DNA of 34,547 nucleotides from a virus. Of this stretch, positions 14,927-23,045 are shown piece after piece (positions within the stretch are counted from its first letter, which is position 1; every line of letters begins with the position of its first letter). A program made the translations under genes and the position numbers. The DNA is taken from positions 1-34,547 of IMG/VR virus record IMGVR_UViG_3300050011_000549; one strand, given 5' to 3'. Under the pieces are notes generated by a model, which saw only the letters and a list, made by a program, of their open reading frames with translations, made no database searches and was not told where the DNA came from.

Positions 14927-15352
14927 TCAGATGATCTCGATGAAGACGTTGCCGCTCACCGCATCGATGTTGTAGATCCGGCCCGCGACCGAGCGCGTGG
15001 CCGCGCCACCACCGCCGCCATTGGTCAGGCCCACGGTGTTGTCGTCGATGATGTAGGCGTTGGCACCGATGTTGGCCTCGGTGATGGCATCGCCACCCGC
15101 GCCCGAGTTCCAGGCAACGGGGCCACGCCGAACCTTCACGCTGAGAGCGCCCGCAGCCCCGCCGGTGTTGTCCACCTGGTGCTCGGCGCGGCCGAGCGCG
15201 ATCAGCCCGGTGGCCGTGGTGCCCGGCGCGGCATAGCCGGCGTTCATCACCACCAGCGCGCCGGCATAGATCTTCACACCAGCCGCGACCGGGATCGAGC
15301 GGATCTTGCCGTCGACGTAGGGGGCATCGAAATCTGCGGTGAGAGCAGCCAT
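14927..15352 (-). CDS. Putative capsid decoration/cement protein
   Basis: 141 residues between the protease/scaffold gene and the capsid gene, where decoration (cement) proteins lie. The sequence is beta-type: IPVAAGVKIYAGALVVMNAGYAAPG, GLIALGRAEHQVDN, a Gly-rich loop GGGGGAATR, then SVAGRIYNIDAVSGNVFIEII. The KIYAGALVVMN type of start is common in small capsid-surface trimers of this kind (DUF2190-like). Starts 4 bases after the stop of the protease gene. Function is inferred from position and this pattern. Confidence 0.75.
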   Translation of the reverse strand: MAALTADFDAPYVDGKIRSIPVAAGVKIYAGALVVMNAGYAAPGTTATGLIALGRAEHQVDNTGGAAGALSVKVRRGPVAWNSGAGGDAITEANIGANAYIIDDNTVGLTNGGGGGAATRSVAGRIYNIDAVSGNVFIEII

Positions 15353-15355
15353 GGT

Positions 15356-15835
15356 TTAAGCGGCCTTCTGCTTGGAGGCGGTATAGTCCGCCGTGGTGAT
15401 GCCCAGCTGGGCGCAAACGGCCAGCTCGGACGGCGTGAGCGCGCCGGTTGCGACCTTGCCAGCCTCGGCGGCGGCGGCCACGGCGGGATCGATGCCACCG
15501 GCCACGATCACCGGTGCGGCGGCCAGCCACGTCTCGAACCCGGCGGCATTCTGGCTGGCATAGGACAGACCCCACTCGCGCATGGCGGGGGTCAGCTTGC
15601 CGGCCTTGGCGGCACCATCCACCAGATTGGTGGCATGGGCGCTGGCGGCCGTATCGCGCAGCTGGCCCACCTGCGTCTGCAGATCAGTGAAGGCCGCCAT
15701 CGGCACATAGAGCGCCGGGTCGGGCGCGCCGGTCTGGATCTTGTGCGTCTCGGCGTGCGCCACGATTGTTTCGATGGGCGCGCCGATCGGCAGCCCAACG
15801 GCCACCGCCAGGCGGTCCTGCAAAGTCTTGTCCAT
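15356..15835 (-). CDS. Possible internal scaffold protein (Mu Z-like) from an in-frame start
   Basis: In Mu, the scaffold gene Z starts inside I and shares its C-terminus. Here an in-frame ATG at 15835, residue 168 of the protease, starts with MDKTLQDRLAVAVGL and is preceded by GGAG with an 11-base spacing (long but usable). The product would be 159 residues, mostly helix and Ala-rich, right after a low-complexity linker that separates the protease from the scaffold. The nested gene is inferred from the Mu arrangement. Confidence 0.45.
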   Translation of the reverse strand: MDKTLQDRLAVAVGLPIGAPIETIVAHAETHKIQTGAPDPALYVPMAAFTDLQTQVGQLRDTAASAHATNLVDGAAKAGKLTPAMREWGLSYASQNAAGFETWLAAAPVIVAGGIDPAVAAAAEAGKVATGALTPSELAVCAQLGITTADYTASKQKAA

Positions 15836-16336
15836 GGGGATTGGGTCTCCGGGCTTCTGGGAAGAAAGGGCGCTCAATTGCGCGTTGATCGCGGGCAGCT
15901 CCCGCAGATTGGGGGCATTGACGAGGCCGGCGCTGACGATGTGCGTCACCTCGCCGGATGCGTCCTGCTTGAAGGCGGGGCTGAGGTAGCGATATTCGCG
16001 GCTCGCCACCGCCGCGCGGCCGGGCCCGGTCCAGTCGACATGACCCCAGATCGCACCCTCGCGCACTTCGAGCTTGTCGATCCAGCCTGACGCTGGGCTT
16101 CCCTGTCCATTCAGGGCGGCAAACACCGTCTGGTGATTATAGTCGAAAGGCAGCGAACGGCCGTCATTCATGGAAGCGGCAACCACGGCCTCGGGCCGCG
16201 ACAGCTTGAATGGGCCGCGCCCATCCACCCCGTTGCTGGTGCCTGCGGGAAACAGCATCAGCCAATCGGGCGCGGCGCCATTCTCGGCCAAGGGCAGCGC
16301 CGAGCAGGTTTCGAGGAAGCTGACCTGTGGTTCCAT
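15356..16336 (-). CDS. I: Prohead protease/scaffold, Mu I type
   Basis: 326 residues, slightly shorter than Mu I (361). N-terminal half has the family's LPLAENGAAPDWLMLFPAG, the conserved SLPFDYNHQTV motif near residue 75, GWIDKLEVREGAIWGHVDWT and SREYRYLSPAF. The C-terminal half (from about residue 168) is a helical scaffold. The ATG at 16336 fits the N-terminus of relatives; its SD is weak (AAGG 14 bases away). Upstream lies a 25-bp element shared with the endolysin operon, at 16405-16429, which probably drives this gene and the head and tail genes after it. A catalytic serine cannot be assigned with certainty. Confidence 0.93.
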   Translation of the reverse strand: MEPQVSFLETCSALPLAENGAAPDWLMLFPAGTSNGVDGRGPFKLSRPEAVVAASMNDGRSLPFDYNHQTVFAALNGQGSPASGWIDKLEVREGAIWGHVDWTGPGRAAVASREYRYLSPAFKQDASGEVTHIVSAGLVNAPNLRELPAINAQLSALSSQKPGDPIPMDKTLQDRLAVAVGLPIGAPIETIVAHAETHKIQTGAPDPALYVPMAAFTDLQTQVGQLRDTAASAHATNLVDGAAKAGKLTPAMREWGLSYASQNAAGFETWLAAAPVIVAGGIDPAVAAAAEAGKVATGALTPSELAVCAQLGITTADYTASKQKAA

Positions 16337-16404
16337 GGGGCGGAAAAGAGCCTTGCAAGTGGTGCGTCTGTTGAGGCACCCTTGTTCCACGGCAGCGAAG
16401 GTCA

Positions 16405-16429
16405 CGTCTGGCTGAAACGCTTCAGGTCA
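16405..16429 (-). promoter_or_regulatory. Candidate late activator site upstream of gene I
   Basis: 25-bp element, identical at 23 positions to the one at 25993-26017, with core dyad CTGAA-ACGC-TTCAG at 16412-16425 (plus strand). It sits 69 bases upstream of gene I, where Mu has its late promoter PI. The two differing bases lie in the spacer of the dyad. Function as binding site of the Mor/C-type activator is inferred. Confidence 0.65.
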
Positions 16430-16744
16430 ACCGGGCCAGATCCCCGCCGATCTCCGCAACGCGCCGAGCCCCATAGAAGCCCTGTGAGCGCCTGACAGTG
16501 GCAAGGGCCATCCGAGGGCGGCTTTGCGCACAGACCCATCTCTCAGTCGGCTCTCATCGCTCCCATTCGCCCATTGCCGCGCCATTGCGCCGCTGCTGGT
16601 GCGTGAGGCCATGGCTGCGGTTGAACATCGCGCGTCCATGGCCTATATCGGCACTGCCAGTTTGAAGTAGAAAACCGCTATGTCCACGCGGCGATCCAAC
16701 AGATTGCCGAGATGAGGGAGCTAGGGCGTCCCTCCAGACCGGCA
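16430..16744. other. Gap of about 315 bases without a supported gene
   Basis: Between the F-like gene stop and the late element. The open frames here have arginine, serine and histidine-rich shadow composition and no good SD. A short minus-strand ORF (16554-16745, 63 codons) begins at a TGATG overlap with the F-like gene, but its sequence does not look like a protein. A hairpin with a six-bp stem (GAGGGA/TCCCTC, 16714-16734) lies just after the F-like stop. It may be a weak terminator separating the upstream operon from the operon started at the late element. Confidence 0.5.
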
Positions 16745-18043
16745 TCACTTCTCCCACACCACCTCGTAGGTTCCGGCGTTGTCCAGCGCATCGGCCGGCA
16801 CCAGGCTGGAATGCACCACGCCGTTGGTGAACAGCGGCCCGTGGCCCTTGGGGCTCCAACCCACTTCCATCACCACCTTGCCCGCGCGCGGGTCATCCTC
16901 GGGCGTGAACACATAGAGCAGGTTCTGCTTGGCCTTGTCCCACAGGATCTTGTCGGGCGCGGCCACCAGTTCGGGCAGCCGCATCAGATCGGCAACAGAG
17001 GTGGCATTGGGCACATGCTTCGCGGTGCCCTTCACGTGGCGCGCGTTGCGGAAGTGCATCAGCGCGTTGTCCTCCACCGTGATCGCGCCCGAGCTGGGCG
17101 TCACGTTGCGGGCGTCGAGGAAGTCCAGCGCCTCCTGCCGGATCGCGCCCACCACTCGCCGGTCGCCGTTGGGGCGGGCGCTTTCCAGCTTGCCATTGGC
17201 CCATTCCCCGAAGCCCCTGGTCAGATCATCGAGCATGAACTTCACGCTCTCGGCCGAGGCGGCGGCGGCGAGTTGCGGCGGATAGGCCACCCATTTGGAT
17301 GCCGCCACGCGGGCCGCATGGATCTGCACCGCGACCTTGCCGGGGTTATAGCCAAAGCCGGGGTCCACGCCGATCGGCACCTCGGTCACCTCGCCGGTGC
17401 GCGCGTTGATGTAGGTTTGGGTGGGTGACGCCGGCGGCGAGGCCAGTTTCAGCCCCTCCTGATGCAGCTCGATGTCGGAGAGGAAGCGCCAGTCGCAGCG
17501 GCAGTTCCAGCCACAGGGCGTGGCGTGCGTCTGCGCCCAGTCGCTATCCATGTGCACCACGGTGCCATCCCACTCCAGGTGAAGCGGCCGCGTATGGTCA
17601 TCATGGATCGCGCAATACTGGCCGTAGGGATGCGTGGCCTTCGTCGCCTCGGCCTTGGTCCATTTGCCAGCCGAGTAGGCCATGCGCGTGTTCACATCGA
17701 AGATCGTCTGCAGCCGGCGTGGGCTGCCCAGCTGGGCGACCTGAAGCTGCCCGGTCTCGGGATCTGGCGCGAGGCCACGGCCCCACCAGCCCTTGGCCTG
17801 CAGCGTGGGCGTCAGGGTCTTCTTGAAGTCGGCGAAGGTGGTGCCGTTCGCCATCGCGTCGACCAGGGCGGCATGGATATCGCCCAGCACGTCAAAGCCT
17901 GCGGATTTGGCCACGGTGAAGGCGGCAGCGTGATCGGCCTGCCACATGTCGCGCCAGTCGAAGGTGGGCGACAGCACGAAGCCCTTGGCCTTCAGATAGG
18001 CGATCGCCTCCTCGGGCGGCAGGGACTTCAGCTCAAGGGGCAT
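16745..18043 (-). CDS. F: Mu F-like minor head protein with C-terminal nuclease-like (PBECR-type) domain
   Basis: 432 residues. Residues about 60-190 are the Mu F / SPP1 gp7 head morphogenesis domain: GSPRRLQTIFDVNTRMAYSAGKW, then a Cys/His patch, C144-x2-H147, H150, DGTVVH, and HATPCGWNCRCDWRFLSD ending with C177, C181, C183. Residues about 295-430 are a second domain: an ITVEDNALMHFRNARHVKGTAKHVPN segment, LPELVAAPDKILWDK, then LLYVFTPE and a C-terminal strand pair ending in AGTYEVVWEK. This resembles the PBECR fold (barnase-EndoU-colicin E5/D-RelE-like) known at the C-terminus of other F-type proteins. The F domain is minor head/neck; the C-terminal domain may be carried into the cell. The ATG at 18043 overlaps the DUF2786 gene by 11 bases. 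Confidence 0.88.
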   Translation of the reverse strand: MPLELKSLPPEEAIAYLKAKGFVLSPTFDWRDMWQADHAAAFTVAKSAGFDVLGDIHAALVDAMANGTTFADFKKTLTPTLQAKGWWGRGLAPDPETGQLQVAQLGSPRRLQTIFDVNTRMAYSAGKWTKAEATKATHPYGQYCAIHDDHTRPLHLEWDGTVVHMDSDWAQTHATPCGWNCRCDWRFLSDIELHQEGLKLASPPASPTQTYINARTGEVTEVPIGVDPGFGYNPGKVAVQIHAARVAASKWVAYPPQLAAAASAESVKFMLDDLTRGFGEWANGKLESARPNGDRRVVGAIRQEALDFLDARNVTPSSGAITVEDNALMHFRNARHVKGTAKHVPNATSVADLMRLPELVAAPDKILWDKAKQNLLYVFTPEDDPRAGKVVMEVGWSPKGHGPLFTNGVVHSSLVPADALDNAGTYEVVWEK

Positions 18044-18722
18044 GCGGGAGTGCCTTCCTACCGCCAGAGCTACCACCGACCGCACCATGCAATTCGACTT
18101 CGCGACCGAGCACGTGGCCGGCCCAATAATCCATTGATGTGTCGCGGCCTTTGGTCGATGCGGCACGGGCGCTCACGGTCGTAAGCGCATCGCCATAGCG
18201 TCGCTCGATGTACTGCCCAACCCGATCGTCTACCGGTTGCCGTGGCATCAGCTTTTTGACCTGGCTGTAGACGGAAGAGGCCCAAGCCTCGCAAAACACA
18301 TCTGCTCGCTGCCGCTTCCGGGCCAGAGAACAACGCTTCAGACGGGTGCGGGTATATTCAGCCCGTTCGGCCTTCAGCTTGCGAAACAGCACTGCGAAGG
18401 CATAGGCTGCCACTTGGGGAGCGGCCCCGCGACCAATATAGATCCGTTTGCCGTCGGCGCCGACCAACACTGTGACGCCCAGCGCATGCTGAATGGTTTG
18501 GCAGAGGGCAACTTCCCACAGTGGCGCGCGCTGGGCACAATTTCCCTTCACGCTTTCCTCGCTGATTTCCGAGAGCAGAATATCCTCTTGCGTGATGCCA
18601 TGAGCGTCCATCAGTTCGCGCGCTTTACCGATGGCGGCGGCAGCTTCATGCTCGTTGCTGCTCTTCCCCAGAGCGAGACATTTGCGGATACGGGCTAGCA
18701 GATCGGCCTTGGGCTCAGCCAT
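18033..18722 (-). CDS. DUF2786 protein (229 aa)
   Basis: The N-terminus (residues 7-45) matches DUF2786: LLARIRKCLALGKSSNEHEAAAAIGKARELMDAHGI. The remainder (to residue 229) has a LCQTIQHALGVTVLVGADGKRIYIG strand segment, a basic RTRLKRCSLARKRQRADVF stretch and a CEAWASSVYSQVKKLM helix, typical of the second domain found with DUF2786. The function is not known; DUF2786 proteins are frequent in prophages and have been suggested to bind nucleic acid. This part of the window has visibly lower GC than neighbouring genes. ATG at 18722 or GTG at 18725 are both possible; both overlap the upstream stop. Confidence 0.8.
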   Translation of the reverse strand: MAEPKADLLARIRKCLALGKSSNEHEAAAAIGKARELMDAHGITQEDILLSEISEESVKGNCAQRAPLWEVALCQTIQHALGVTVLVGADGKRIYIGRGAAPQVAAYAFAVLFRKLKAERAEYTRTRLKRCSLARKRQRADVFCEAWASSVYSQVKKLMPRQPVDDRVGQYIERRYGDALTTVSARAASTKGRDTSMDYWAGHVLGREVELHGAVGGSSGGRKALPHAP

Positions 18723-18931
18723 CACGCGCCCCGCCGGATACGATCGCGGTTGGCTCGACGCGCGGCCTTCACGGCAGCCCGCTTTGACGATGGCACGTTA
18801 CTGGGTTTGGGGCGCCTTGGTCGATGGTATGATCTAGGGCTCGGACGGTCCCACAACAGAAGCGGGGGGAGCAGGATCGGACAGTAGTATTCATCTCGGA
18901 ACACATACGTCGAATGCACCTCGGCCATCAT
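18722..18931 (-). CDS. Small basic protein (69 aa), unknown
   Basis: Not recognised. Residues 9-27 are hydrophobic and aromatic (YVFRDEYYCPILLPPLLLW), followed by a strongly basic tail, RRPKPSNVPSSKRAAVKAARRANRDRIRRG. The start overlaps the portal TGA as ATGA, and the stop overlaps the DUF2786 start as TGATG, so it is joined to both. The basic tail could bind DNA. Composition is lower in GC than the flanking phage genes, so it may have arrived with the DUF2786 gene. Confidence 0.6.
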   Translation of the reverse strand: MMAEVHSTYVFRDEYYCPILLPPLLLWDRPSPRSYHRPRRPKPSNVPSSKRAAVKAARRANRDRIRRGA

Positions 18932-20607
18932 GCATCTCCCGCGATCGGCGCGCCGGTCAGCCCGGCCAGGCGCGCGGCGAAGGCGGAGCGGGCGAGCATC
19001 TCGGCCAGCTTGGCGGGGTCCTGGTCCTTCATCAGTCCGGCCAGCCCCGCCTGAAACTCCTCCATCGTGGTGCTGTGCTCCAGCAGCTCGGCCACGGGAT
19101 CGGTCATCGGCGAGACCAGCGGCTGCCAGTCGGCTAACTGCTCGGCCTGAAGCGCGTCCAGCGCATCATTCACCGGAGCCGCCGCCTGCGGCAGCTGGGC
19201 CGCGACAGCTACCTTGCCGCCGGGGCCTGGCAGCGCGAGCGGATCGCCACTATCGCCGCCACCGCCGTCTCCGCCATCCGGCGCGAAGGGCGAGGGCGGC
19301 GGTGCGGGCGCGGCCAGCAGGATATCATCCGGCGCCGGCTCTGGTACGCCCAGCTTGCCAGCCAGCCATAGCTCGCTCACCCGGCCACCCAGCGCCACGA
19401 AGGTTTTGACGTTGCCCACCAACGCGGTGACATCCTCACTCTCCGGCTCGCCGATGGTCACCTTGGGCAGCCGCGCACCGGTGCCGATATTGAACATGAT
19501 CAGCGGCCGGGCGAGATCGCGGACCAGCGGCGTGGCTAGCTGCACACCATCATCATCGCGGATGTCGCCGCGCACATGCTCATGGGCATCGGCGGTGCCC
19601 ACATAGGCCGCCGTGTCGGAGGTGCCCGTCTGCCCCAACACCAGCTTGGAGATCTGGTTGTTCCACCAATCCAGATTGCCCTGGTGCAGCGTGCCGCCCG
19701 TGGTGGTGGGCGGATCGATAAAGTCGATCGACATGGTGTCGGGGATGATTGCGGCCGCATCCATGGAGATGTTGCGCACCGCACGCAGCAGGGTGGCCTT
19801 CTCCTCACGCGAGGCGGAGTTGTTGTATTTGCCCAGGCGCAACGGATGGCCATAGACCTCCAGGAAGATCGCCCAGCTCTTGGTGGTGAAGTTCTGAAAC
19901 ATGTATGCCCAGGCCGCTGGCCGGCTGAGCGCACCCCGGATCGGGATGCCGCTTTTGGAGCGGTGGATGTGGGTGATGTATTTGCCGAAGGGCAATGGCG
20001 TGCCGAAATTGCCGCGCGCCGCCTCGGCCGGGTCGATCTGCAGCGAGTTCGAACCATCGCCGGGTCCACCACGCAACAGAATGGTGGTGCCGTCAACCCG
20101 ATCGGGTACGAACCATTGCGGGCGTCGCCACAGGATCTTGTCGGGACGCCATTCCGTCGCCTGCTGATCCCAGATGATCTCCGACACCGAATAGCCCTTG
20201 CCGATGGCATCGAGCATGTCGAACAGGGCGCCCTTGACGGTCGCGCTGTCCATCACCTCGCGAGTGATATCGGCCGCGCGCTGGTCGATGGCATCGGTGG
20301 ATGCCGCCTCCACCTGAATGGGCAACGCCGAGACCTGAAGCTTGCGGGTCGCCAGCACCGATCGGTAGTGCAGGTACTTCTCTTCCATGCTCTCGGCGAG
20401 ATCGAGCGCGGGGATGACATCGCCCATCTCCGCGCCCTTGAGGATCACGGCCAGGCGGTACGGATCGAGCCCCTCTTCCGGGTGTCCCGCCATGATGGTG
20501 CGGATGCCGGCGATGGTGGCGGCGGCCTGCTCGCTCTTCAGCACTTCGGGATCGGGAATGCCGAGAGCCTGCCCCAGCACCTTGGCCACTTTGTCAAACA
20601 GTCCCAT
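18928..20607 (-). CDS. Portal protein, DUF935 family (Mu gp29)
   Basis: 559 residues, similar to Mu gp29 (512). Recognised from the N-terminal TIAGIRTIMAGHPEEGLDPYRLAVILKGAE, MEEKYLHYRSVLATRKLQVSALP, GYSVSEIIWD, and RRPQWFVPD motifs, the AWAYMFQNFTTKSWAIFLEVYGHPLRLGKYN run (around residue 245-275), and the WWNNQISKLVLGQTGTSD helix. Residues about 435-465 are a Pro/Gly/Asp-rich linker (GGDGGGGDSGD), then a C-terminal helical part. The start at ATG 20607 shares its A with the terminase TGA (TGATG). Portals form the dodecameric DNA channel at the head vertex. Confidence 0.94.
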   Translation of the reverse strand: MGLFDKVAKVLGQALGIPDPEVLKSEQAAATIAGIRTIMAGHPEEGLDPYRLAVILKGAEMGDVIPALDLAESMEEKYLHYRSVLATRKLQVSALPIQVEAASTDAIDQRAADITREVMDSATVKGALFDMLDAIGKGYSVSEIIWDQQATEWRPDKILWRRPQWFVPDRVDGTTILLRGGPGDGSNSLQIDPAEAARGNFGTPLPFGKYITHIHRSKSGIPIRGALSRPAAWAYMFQNFTTKSWAIFLEVYGHPLRLGKYNNSASREEKATLLRAVRNISMDAAAIIPDTMSIDFIDPPTTTGGTLHQGNLDWWNNQISKLVLGQTGTSDTAAYVGTADAHEHVRGDIRDDDGVQLATPLVRDLARPLIMFNIGTGARLPKVTIGEPESEDVTALVGNVKTFVALGGRVSELWLAGKLGVPEPAPDDILLAAPAPPPSPFAPDGGDGGGGDSGDPLALPGPGGKVAVAAQLPQAAAPVNDALDALQAEQLADWQPLVSPMTDPVAELLEHSTTMEEFQAGLAGLMKDQDPAKLAEMLARSAFAARLAGLTGAPIAGDA

Positions 20608-22154
20608 CACCAGCACCCATCATTGAAGGTCAGGCCGCCCGATCCGGCCACCTCGTCGTCGTCGTCACGGGAACGCGTGGGCAGCGAGCGGGCAGAGGTG
20701 TACTCGTATTCCACCACGTCCATTCGGCTTGCGAAGACTGCCAAGGCGCCCGCGATCGCGCTGTCACCATGGCGCTTGCCGCCATCCTTGCCCTTGGTGC
20801 GCTCGGGCACGCGGGCCACGCCCTGGACCATGACCACGACGCGGTGATCGGCCAGCACGTCGGCATCCTTGGGGATGATGATCGTGCGGTCCTCGAACGC
20901 CGCTTTGTAGCGGGGCATGTTGTCGCGGTACCATTCAACGCTGAGCATGACCTGGCTGATGCGACCTGCGCCCCAGCGCTGCATGGCACGCTCGGCCAGA
21001 TACTGTCCGTTGCCGCGCGCATCGAGCGCACCGGCCTGAAGCCGTGGCAGCCGATCGCCAACGTAATAGAGGATCTGCTCCTGCTGCCGGAATGGCACGT
21101 TGCGCAGCTCGACCACGAAGGGCGTGCGCGCTTTCAGATCCTGCCCGATCAGCAATGGCCAGATTACCGAGAGATCGCCGCTGCGGCCAAAGTCCATGCC
21201 GAAGACCGAGCGCCACAGCTCTGGATCGAGCCGCTTCAGCAGCGGCAGCAATTCCCGCTCGCACCAATCGGCACATTCCGCCTCGCGGATATGGTCTGGC
21301 AGCTCGGCAAAGCTGGTGGGATAGGCCAGGCGCACCACCGGGATGTCCGGCTCCATGCACTTTTCCAGAATGGCGAGGCTGAGGAAGGTGCCCGAGCCTT
21401 CGTTGGGAATGCAGAACAGCTCCTCGTCTGCGCCATCGCCGTAAAAGGCGATGATCTCCGCGCGCCAGACGGCTTCCTTCTCGGCCGACCATTCCTCGCC
21501 CTTGGTGTAGCAGATCCGCTGATACAGCCCGTCGGCCAGCGCATCGTCGAATGTGCAGCGCAGCAGCTTGTAGGGCTTGCGGCCCGCGCGGATGTCATTG
21601 ACCAGCGTGTTGAACGGATTGGCATCGCCATTGTGGGTGGAGATCACCACCACGCGGCCTCCCCAGATCAGCAGCGCGAAGGCAGACTTCAGCAGCTCAT
21701 CCAGATCATCGTGGAACGCAGCTTCGTCGATGATGACCATGCCCTGCATACCGCGCAAGGATCGCGGGCAGGATGGCAGAGCCAGCACCTTGAAGCCGCT
21801 GGCGAACTCCACGCGGAAGGCCTTGATCTCCTTGTCCGGGTGTTCGGGATCGGTCCAGAACGTTTCCTCGACCGCGACAACGGCCGTCTGCAGGTGCCGT
21901 GCCCAGTCCGCGACATAGTCGATGAACTCGCGGGCCATCTCCAGATTGTAGCCGATGTAGAAGGCGTCCATGCCACCGGCCGACTTGTCGGCGGCAGCGA
22001 CCATCGCGGCATCGGCGGCGATCGCCCAGGAGTATCCGGTGCGCCGGCTCTTCTCCACCACTGTCACCGCATAGTGCGAGACGGTCCGCATCAGCTCCTG
22101 CTGATAGCGCAGGAAAACGTCTGGTGGCGCGGCGGGCGCGGCGGCCGCAACCAT
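20607..22154 (-). CDS. Terminase large subunit (Mu gp28)
   Basis: 515 residues (Mu gp28 is 551). ATPase part: a Walker A-type segment at residues 34-43 (EKSRRTGYSW), Walker B at 139-144 with D143 and E144 (MVIIDEAAF), and coupling motif VVISTHNG at 169-176. Nuclease part (RNase H-like): D321 in FGMDFGRSGD, D378 in GALDARGNGQ, D464 in GKRHGDSAIAGALA. In this family the protein packages DNA and cuts the concatemer or, in Mu-like phages, cuts host-flanked DNA outside the phage ends. The start ATG shares a base with the stop of DUF3486 (TAATG). Confidence 0.95.
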   Translation of the reverse strand: MVAAAAPAAPPDVFLRYQQELMRTVSHYAVTVVEKSRRTGYSWAIAADAAMVAAADKSAGGMDAFYIGYNLEMAREFIDYVADWARHLQTAVVAVEETFWTDPEHPDKEIKAFRVEFASGFKVLALPSCPRSLRGMQGMVIIDEAAFHDDLDELLKSAFALLIWGGRVVVISTHNGDANPFNTLVNDIRAGRKPYKLLRCTFDDALADGLYQRICYTKGEEWSAEKEAVWRAEIIAFYGDGADEELFCIPNEGSGTFLSLAILEKCMEPDIPVVRLAYPTSFAELPDHIREAECADWCERELLPLLKRLDPELWRSVFGMDFGRSGDLSVIWPLLIGQDLKARTPFVVELRNVPFRQQEQILYYVGDRLPRLQAGALDARGNGQYLAERAMQRWGAGRISQVMLSVEWYRDNMPRYKAAFEDRTIIIPKDADVLADHRVVVMVQGVARVPERTKGKDGGKRHGDSAIAGALAVFASRMDVVEYEYTSARSLPTRSRDDDDEVAGSGGLTFNDGCW

Positions 22155-22732
22155 TACACGGCTTCCTTGCCGAAGATCCCTGCCTTGAGTTTGGCAATCA
22201 GCTCGGCCGAAAGACCGTTCGCGCGGCCCTCCTTCTCGACGGCATTGGCCGCAGCGATCTTCGCCTTCTTTTCGGCCCGCTCGGCGATCTTGATCTCGCG
22301 CTCGGTATCGGCCTTCGCCGCGTTCACCAGCTTGTTGATGGCATCGGCCAGGAACATGCATTCCTTGGCATCGAGCGTGGCCATCTCGCCTTCCTCGGTG
22401 AACATCAACCGGGTGAGCAGGCCCTGCGCCATGGCGATGTTGAGCCGGGTGGTACGGTTGTCGCTGGCCTCGCCATAGCGCGACACCAGCGCCTCGCCGA
22501 TCTGCGCCTGACGCTGCATCTCCTCAATCATCGCACCCTGCTGCTTGGCCCAGCGACCCAGCGCGGTGCGGCCAGGCAATGCCTCGGGCGGCAGCTCCAG
22601 CTCGCGCAGCTTGGCGAGGATCTGATCGAGCGTGAAACCGGACTTGAGTAGCGCGCCGAGCAGCGCGCGGGCCTCTTCCGGCAGGCGGGCAATCTTGCCC
22701 GGCCTGCGCACTCTGCTGGTGGTTGCGGCCAT
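22154..22732 (-). CDS. Small terminase subunit, DUF3486 (Mu gp27)
   Basis: 192 residues in the DUF3486 family. N-terminal basic SRVRRPGKIARLPEEARALLGALLKSGFTLDQILAKLRELELPPEALPGRTALGRWAKQQ region holds the DNA-binding helices; the middle is coiled-coil rich (MIEEMQRQAQIGEALVSRYG); the C-terminus ends in LIAKLKAGIFG. Four bases lie between the preceding gene's stop and the ATG at 22732; alternative upstream ATG at 22759 overlaps the previous gene and is less likely. Confidence 0.92.
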   Translation of the reverse strand: MAATTSRVRRPGKIARLPEEARALLGALLKSGFTLDQILAKLRELELPPEALPGRTALGRWAKQQGAMIEEMQRQAQIGEALVSRYGEASDNRTTRLNIAMAQGLLTRLMFTEEGEMATLDAKECMFLADAINKLVNAAKADTEREIKIAERAEKKAKIAAANAVEKEGRANGLSAELIAKLKAGIFGKEAV

Positions 22733-22736
22733 CGCC

Positions 22737-23045
22737 CTATTCCCCCGAAGGGCGGGCAACGCCGGTGAGCCACTCCTCGCCGCTGGCCACGCGCTCGCCT
22801 TTGGCGGTCAGGCTCACCTCCTGGATGCTGCTGCCCAGATCCTCGACCCGCACGGCGCCGCGCGTCGCCAGCCAGCTCAGATCGTCGGCGATCATGGCGC
22901 GGTCGATGTACTTGTGGCCCCAGGCGCGCACCGCGCTTTCGAGGCTGGAGGAATTGAGCGCACCGCGATAATCGGCCAGCAGGCGCAGGATCACCAGCCG
23001 CCGGTCTTCGTCGATCTTCTGCTGCACGATGGGGTTGTGGCTCAC
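22737..23045 (-). CDS. Winged-helix phage protein, Mu gp26-like (VpaChn25_0724 family)
   Basis: 102 residues. Pattern typical for this small family upstream of the small terminase: QQKIDEDRRLVILRLLADYRGALNSSSLESAV, AWGHKYIDRAMIADDLSWLATRGAVRVEDLG, then a LTAKGERVASG end, i.e. a three-helix winged-helix fold with a wing. It probably binds DNA, but no function is known to me. The gene starts on an ATGA overlap with the DUF2730 gene. Confidence 0.85.
   Translation of the reverse strand: MSHNPIVQQKIDEDRRLVILRLLADYRGALNSSSLESAVRAWGHKYIDRAMIADDLSWLATRGAVRVEDLGSSIQEVSLTAKGERVASGEEWLTGVARPSGE

Noticed and set aside
16554-16745. 63-codon minus-strand ORF starting on the F-like stop (TGATG)
   Set aside because: The overlap is attractive, but the residues are Arg/Ser/Gly/His-rich without hydrophobic pattern, and no SD-coupled neighbour follows. 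Left as part of the gap.
20769-22478. Plus-strand open frame of 569 codons opposite the terminase genes
   Set aside because: Composition of an antisense shadow; the minus strand holds the ATPase and nuclease motifs of the large terminase.
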